Below, piece after piece: positions 60,156 to 64,000 of a stretch of 64,000 bases of DNA. Each line of letters starts with the position of its first letter. Within the stretch, counting starts at the first letter, position 1. Origin of the DNA: Sanderia malayensis (taxonomy: Eukaryota > Cnidaria > Scyphozoa > Semaeostomeae > Pelagiidae); the NCBI GenBank assembly GCA_013076295.1, contig RQOL01000210.1, forward strand, positions 1 through 64,000. The letters run 5' to 3'. The translations under genes were made by a program, and so were the position numbers. The notes under the pieces were generated by a model. That model saw only the letters and a program-made list of their open reading frames with translations. It was not told the origin of the DNA and ran no database searches.

Positions 60156-61820
60156 TCAACCGCCAATGCCATGCGTGCCATGTGCCAGGGCAAATTGGCT
60201 GGCTACAAGGAAGAGTATCAAACACATTTTACTTGCTTCTTGCGACGCCGTTCTTTGTTCAGATGTTTGACAAGCAATTGAGCAGTTCATGTTTGATATC
60301 TAGAAAAAGGGGTATAAATGTAAGTTGTTATCTTGAATTTTTGATTTAATGAAGTGAGAGTAGCTGTTGTGCTAGAATTATTTATAATGTAACCATAATG
60401 CATAATAAGCTTTGTCATAGCATTACATTAGACATTTCTATGACCTAGATCTTCTGAATTCGTTTGATGCAAGATTAATGAGTTATGATGTTTGGCATTA
60501 AATGTACCTGAGTGCTTTGACATCCACTGCATGTTAGGTAACTCTCATCAAATCTAGAAAGTGAAGACAAATCTGTTGCATGAAAATATGTTGGATTAAC
60601 TTGCATTTTAAAGAGATATCCAATCATTCCAATATATAGGGTTGTCCAAAAAAGTAACCCCCTACCCCTAAACAAAATATTTTGCTAGGAAAGGCACCTT
60701 ATGAACAAATTTTGCCAATCTTTACCATATAACATTCAACTTGAAAGACATTGTGTTTAAAAATATTTTGTATTCATGTCTTGTCATTTTTGAGCAATTG
60801 TAAGTTCAAAATTTCTAGTTTTGAAACCTGCTGTTATGACACTTAAATTATTTTCTCATAGTAATGATAGGCAATATTTGATCATGCTGCAATTCAATAA
60901 TAACATTTCTGAGCTGTTTACCAACCTTCTTTCCACGGTCTCCAGCGTATCTTTTGCTCTGGCCAAGCCACTTTCAATTTGGTTTTGACGCTGCATATTA
61001 TCTAAGAACCCAGTTACAGTCTCTAAAAATTTATCAAAGACAGCTCCTACCCTTAATTACCAAATCATCTTAATTACCTGTAATGTGAATCTTTTCTAAG
61101 CATATCAAAGTGTTTTCTACTGTTGGTAATGATATTATAAGTTGAACAGCATGGTCCCCACCAAATTGTTGTAACACTGAAAAGTTAAATTTTGACACAT
61201 TTTTAGGCCAATTACAGGCATTTATTGATGTTTATTGAAACACTACTCTCAGGAATGTGATTAATTTTAGTAAACACCTTTGTTAAATTCACTTGAATCC
61301 AACGAGACACACCAAAATATGCAATCAGTTGCATGAAGGCCTTGAAGTGTCCTAGAATAAAGAAAATTGATTTTGTCTTGCACTGTTTACAGTATCTTGA
61401 GCAAATTTGTCAGATATATAAAATGCAAAAAATGAAATTATCTTGCACTTCATCTACTAATTGTTACTAATAACAAATGCCATTTCTAATAACATTTTCA
61501 AGAAGACAAGCATTACAGAACATATATAGGTTGGGCTTACCTTTGAATTGTGGCAACAGAACTATTGTCAAAAACGATTATGACCAATATTTTTCTCAAT
61601 TTCAGGGACTGTTGGCAAACCTAGTTATTCAAAAGAATATGATAGGATTAAAGCATTGCAACATCAGATCTCCAGGTTAGTTGGTATGATTCATATGTGT
61701 TTCTTGTATCAACAATGACCAGGGGTGATTGAATAAGAGTTTTCAAGAGTTGCATGTTATTTCACTGCATGATTCTACAACAGCTTTTACAACAGCAAAG
61801 TATACTCACTTTCCGTACAT
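60156..61820 (-). CDS. G2, right-arm copy
   Basis: Mirror of 25,533-27,197 with all six exons and splice signals kept (for example exon 60,926-61,022). Encodes the same ~156-aa protein as far as I can read. The start exon has the same uncertainty as the left copy. Confidence 0.5.
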
Positions 61821-61899
61821 CCAAGCTAAATCAATCAACTCTCATATTAGTAAGGTTTTGTTTTTCTAAAGTTATCATACTTTTGATTTTTTATTCATC

Positions 61900-64000
61900 T
61901 TAATTGAGTAGAATGCATGAATGACATGATTTATGTAGTATGCTTGCCATTTCAAAGTCTAAGCTAGATAACTCGGGCAACTCAGAAACAAGATCCATTG
62001 TTGGTGTAAGACAAATCAAGTCATCCACATTTGGGTCTATGTCTAGGAAAGTAAAAGTGAGAGGTAGAAACATGAAAATGAAAGCTAGTAAACTGAAGGT
62101 TTTCATTTCCCTTCAAATTATAAACCAACTACTTTTCCGAGAAACAACTGGGAGCGCTCAGGTGAATTTTACCAACACGTGCAAACTTTTGTTATTAACT
62201 CTATATCTTTTCGTTTTTGAATATGTTGAAAGTGAAAACATTTGAAAATACAAAGTCTCCGACTTGGAGGTATTTAGTCGTAATCTTTCTGTAGCATGAA
62301 TGTAAACTCATGTCAGTATCCCCATGTTACCATTTAACTTGATTTTATATTCAATCTGCTTACCACGAAGCTCAATGGGATCAAAAATGTGTTGATTTTG
62401 ATATTCTCCAACTACAAAAATGTGAGATATAATAACTTCAGTTGCAAATTGGCAGTTGCGAGTTGAAAGTTGTTAATACGTTATTGCAGTTATAAGCTAT
62501 TTCAAAGAAATATGAGACTAGCCCTATCACCTGGCGGCTCCATTGCCATTTCTTACAGATTCAAACAGTCCATCTGCGTGATGTTAACATTTAGGAGCTA
62601 TTGGGGCACGGAGTGCAGATGTAGGTGCCGAACGACGGAATTTTGTTCCAAGACATCAAAACAAGGGGGAATAGCATAACCCTTGCTATTTGTACTTTTT
62701 TGCATATAATTAGGGCTATATTCTGAGTTGAAAAGCAAAGAATTATATGGAAAACTATTAACTCGCAACTGAAAACTCGCAATTCACAGAATTAAATCCC
62801 TCCAAAGATGTTGCGTTTGTAACCACAGAATGCTTGGTGGGTGTTTTTGAAATGTTAATTATTGTATTCATCATAATTTTTCGTCATACCTTGCGGGAAA
62901 GTTGCTACTTCTTCTTCATTTATTGCTGAAATGGTATCATTCATACTTCCTTGAAAGGAATCAACAACTATCCCTGGACAGAAGATATATTACTTGATCA
63001 GTATTGTGACTTGGGCTATATCATATAATCTTATCTCACTAATATCGTCTTTCTAGTGCTTATGAGTGAAGCTAAATGGTTACCATTGTCTTCACTTTCT
63101 TCATTGACACTCTCTTCATCTGGCTGATTTTCTGCTCCATTGCTTGGCAGTACAACGGTATCTTAATAGAAACATGGTTAACCGGGAAATAGCATTTGAA
63201 GTAAATTTAATTACACTAGCAATTTTTTAACCTCATATATATGTACATGTCAGACTGTGTTAGAGAAAGTGATTCTGGTCTCGAGATAGTTGCTAGAGTT
63301 CCTAAACTATTCTTTTATTCATCATGGAAAGACTATGCACACTATAACGTTTACGAAATTTTTAGAATTAATTAGTGGCGAGAATTAAGAAAATTTTGCT
63401 GCCAAGTTTTGAGCCAGGTGTCATATTGGAAACAAACCATGTACTTCTGCTTAATCATTACCACTTAAATCATCTCTTTGTTCTCCTTCTGCGCCTGAAA
63501 GATAATCGTCCATATCTAAGTCTGAAACCATTGATTACTCATGAGGTCATGCGCAGCTTTCAATACTAATTGACGCGATTCACTTTACAGTTAATACATT
63601 GACTGCATTTGCAAAAACATGCCTGCTGTTGCTGTTGGTGGTTCAACCATGATGATGTCATCATCCGAGACCTGAACTGGCGTGGAATGAGCGTTCGGAG
63701 TTAGGCGATGTCGAACAAGCTCAGCAACAGAACGTGATGGCTGTTCTCTTTGTGGTTCCGTCTCCTGATTCGCATAAAGGTACACGTATATCTTTGATGT
63801 GCTCCTACTATATGCAGCTAAAAGTTCTTGTCCCGTGGGAAACTGTTGGTGGAACGCAAGTCTCTCAACTGCATGTCCACTGGCTGTTGATTTGTAGAAC
63901 TCTGCCCTGTAATTAAGACAGAGAAGCTCGCCAGTGCTTAATGTATAGAATGTGAATATTAAATACTCTTTGCTTGACATTTTGGCATGCTCTTATGTGA
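61900..64000 (-). CDS. G1, right-arm copy, 5' part outside window
   Basis: Mirror exons at 63,623-63,906, 63,462-63,521, 63,084-63,161, 62,890-62,973, 62,364-62,411 and 61,900-62,042; the first exon would lie beyond 64,000. The GC donor of intron 2 is kept. Same acidic C-terminal half and stop as the left copy. Confidence 0.65.
62437..62791. mobile_element. Right-arm copy of the G1 intronic inverted-repeat element
   Basis: Mirror of 24,562-24,916 with CAGTTGCGAGTTGAAAG at one end and AACTCGCAACTGAAAAC at the other. Confidence 0.45.

Larger units (their letters stand above)
54969..64000 (-). repeat. Right arm of ~9-kb inverted duplication
   Basis: Near-identical reverse copy of 23,353-32,373, cut off by the window end. 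Its inner edge TTTGAGAAAAAAAAAACTAT is the exact inverse of the last bases before the N gap. Confidence 0.95.

Overview
The window reads as nuclear DNA of an animal, most likely a cnidarian (stony coral or sea anemone type). It is intron-rich and AT-rich, with short phase-consistent exons, a receptor tyrosine kinase (RTK) with Ig and FN3 domains, a RING/TRAF-zinc-finger gene, and many short terminal-inverted-repeat elements. The species assignment is inference; no rRNA or mitochondrial marker is present.

Layout. 1-12,905 is a head-to-tail satellite of about 342-bp monomers with higher-order structure. 12,906-21,680 is a transposon graveyard: a LINE reverse-transcriptase tail split by a MITE, a pogo-like fragment, an integrase-core (D,D35E) gene broken by one missing base, and two tandem copies of a dispersed repeat (called R here), one carrying two nested DNA elements. 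22,480-29,627 holds three densely exonic genes on the + strand (G1, G2, G3) with no family I recognise. All three recur in reverse orientation at 57,720-64,000, because 23,353-32,373 and 54,969-64,000 are near-identical inverted copies. The left copy stops exactly at a 100-base N gap (32,374-32,473), so a haplotype or contig-placement artefact is as likely as a true palindrome.

Between the arms: a tRNA-like SINE, a 242-bp tandem array that decays in one direction, a cluster of three MITEs, an RTK gene on the minus strand (40,716-46,066), and a plausible bidirectional promoter shared with the first exon of a SWIM/YqaJ-type mobile-gene family. Then follow a dead THAP/DDE4 transposase, a RING/TRAF-zinc-finger gene on the minus strand (50,005-50,945) whose upstream region is another R copy, and a Harbinger-like element that keeps only its Myb/SANT gene (53,665-54,583).

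I derived exons by hand from splice dinucleotides and reading-frame phase. G1 (369 aa) and G2 (156 aa) close perfectly in frame. The RTK has three separate anomalies: a frameshift in an Ig exon, a GG in place of the AG acceptor before the HRDLAARN exon, and no recognisable C-lobe exons after the SDV codons. The arms seem to hold ordinary genes of unknown function. The most informative signals are structural: the inverted duplication with an allele-like frameshift, the R copies that give empty sites for two transposons, and the higher-order satellite.
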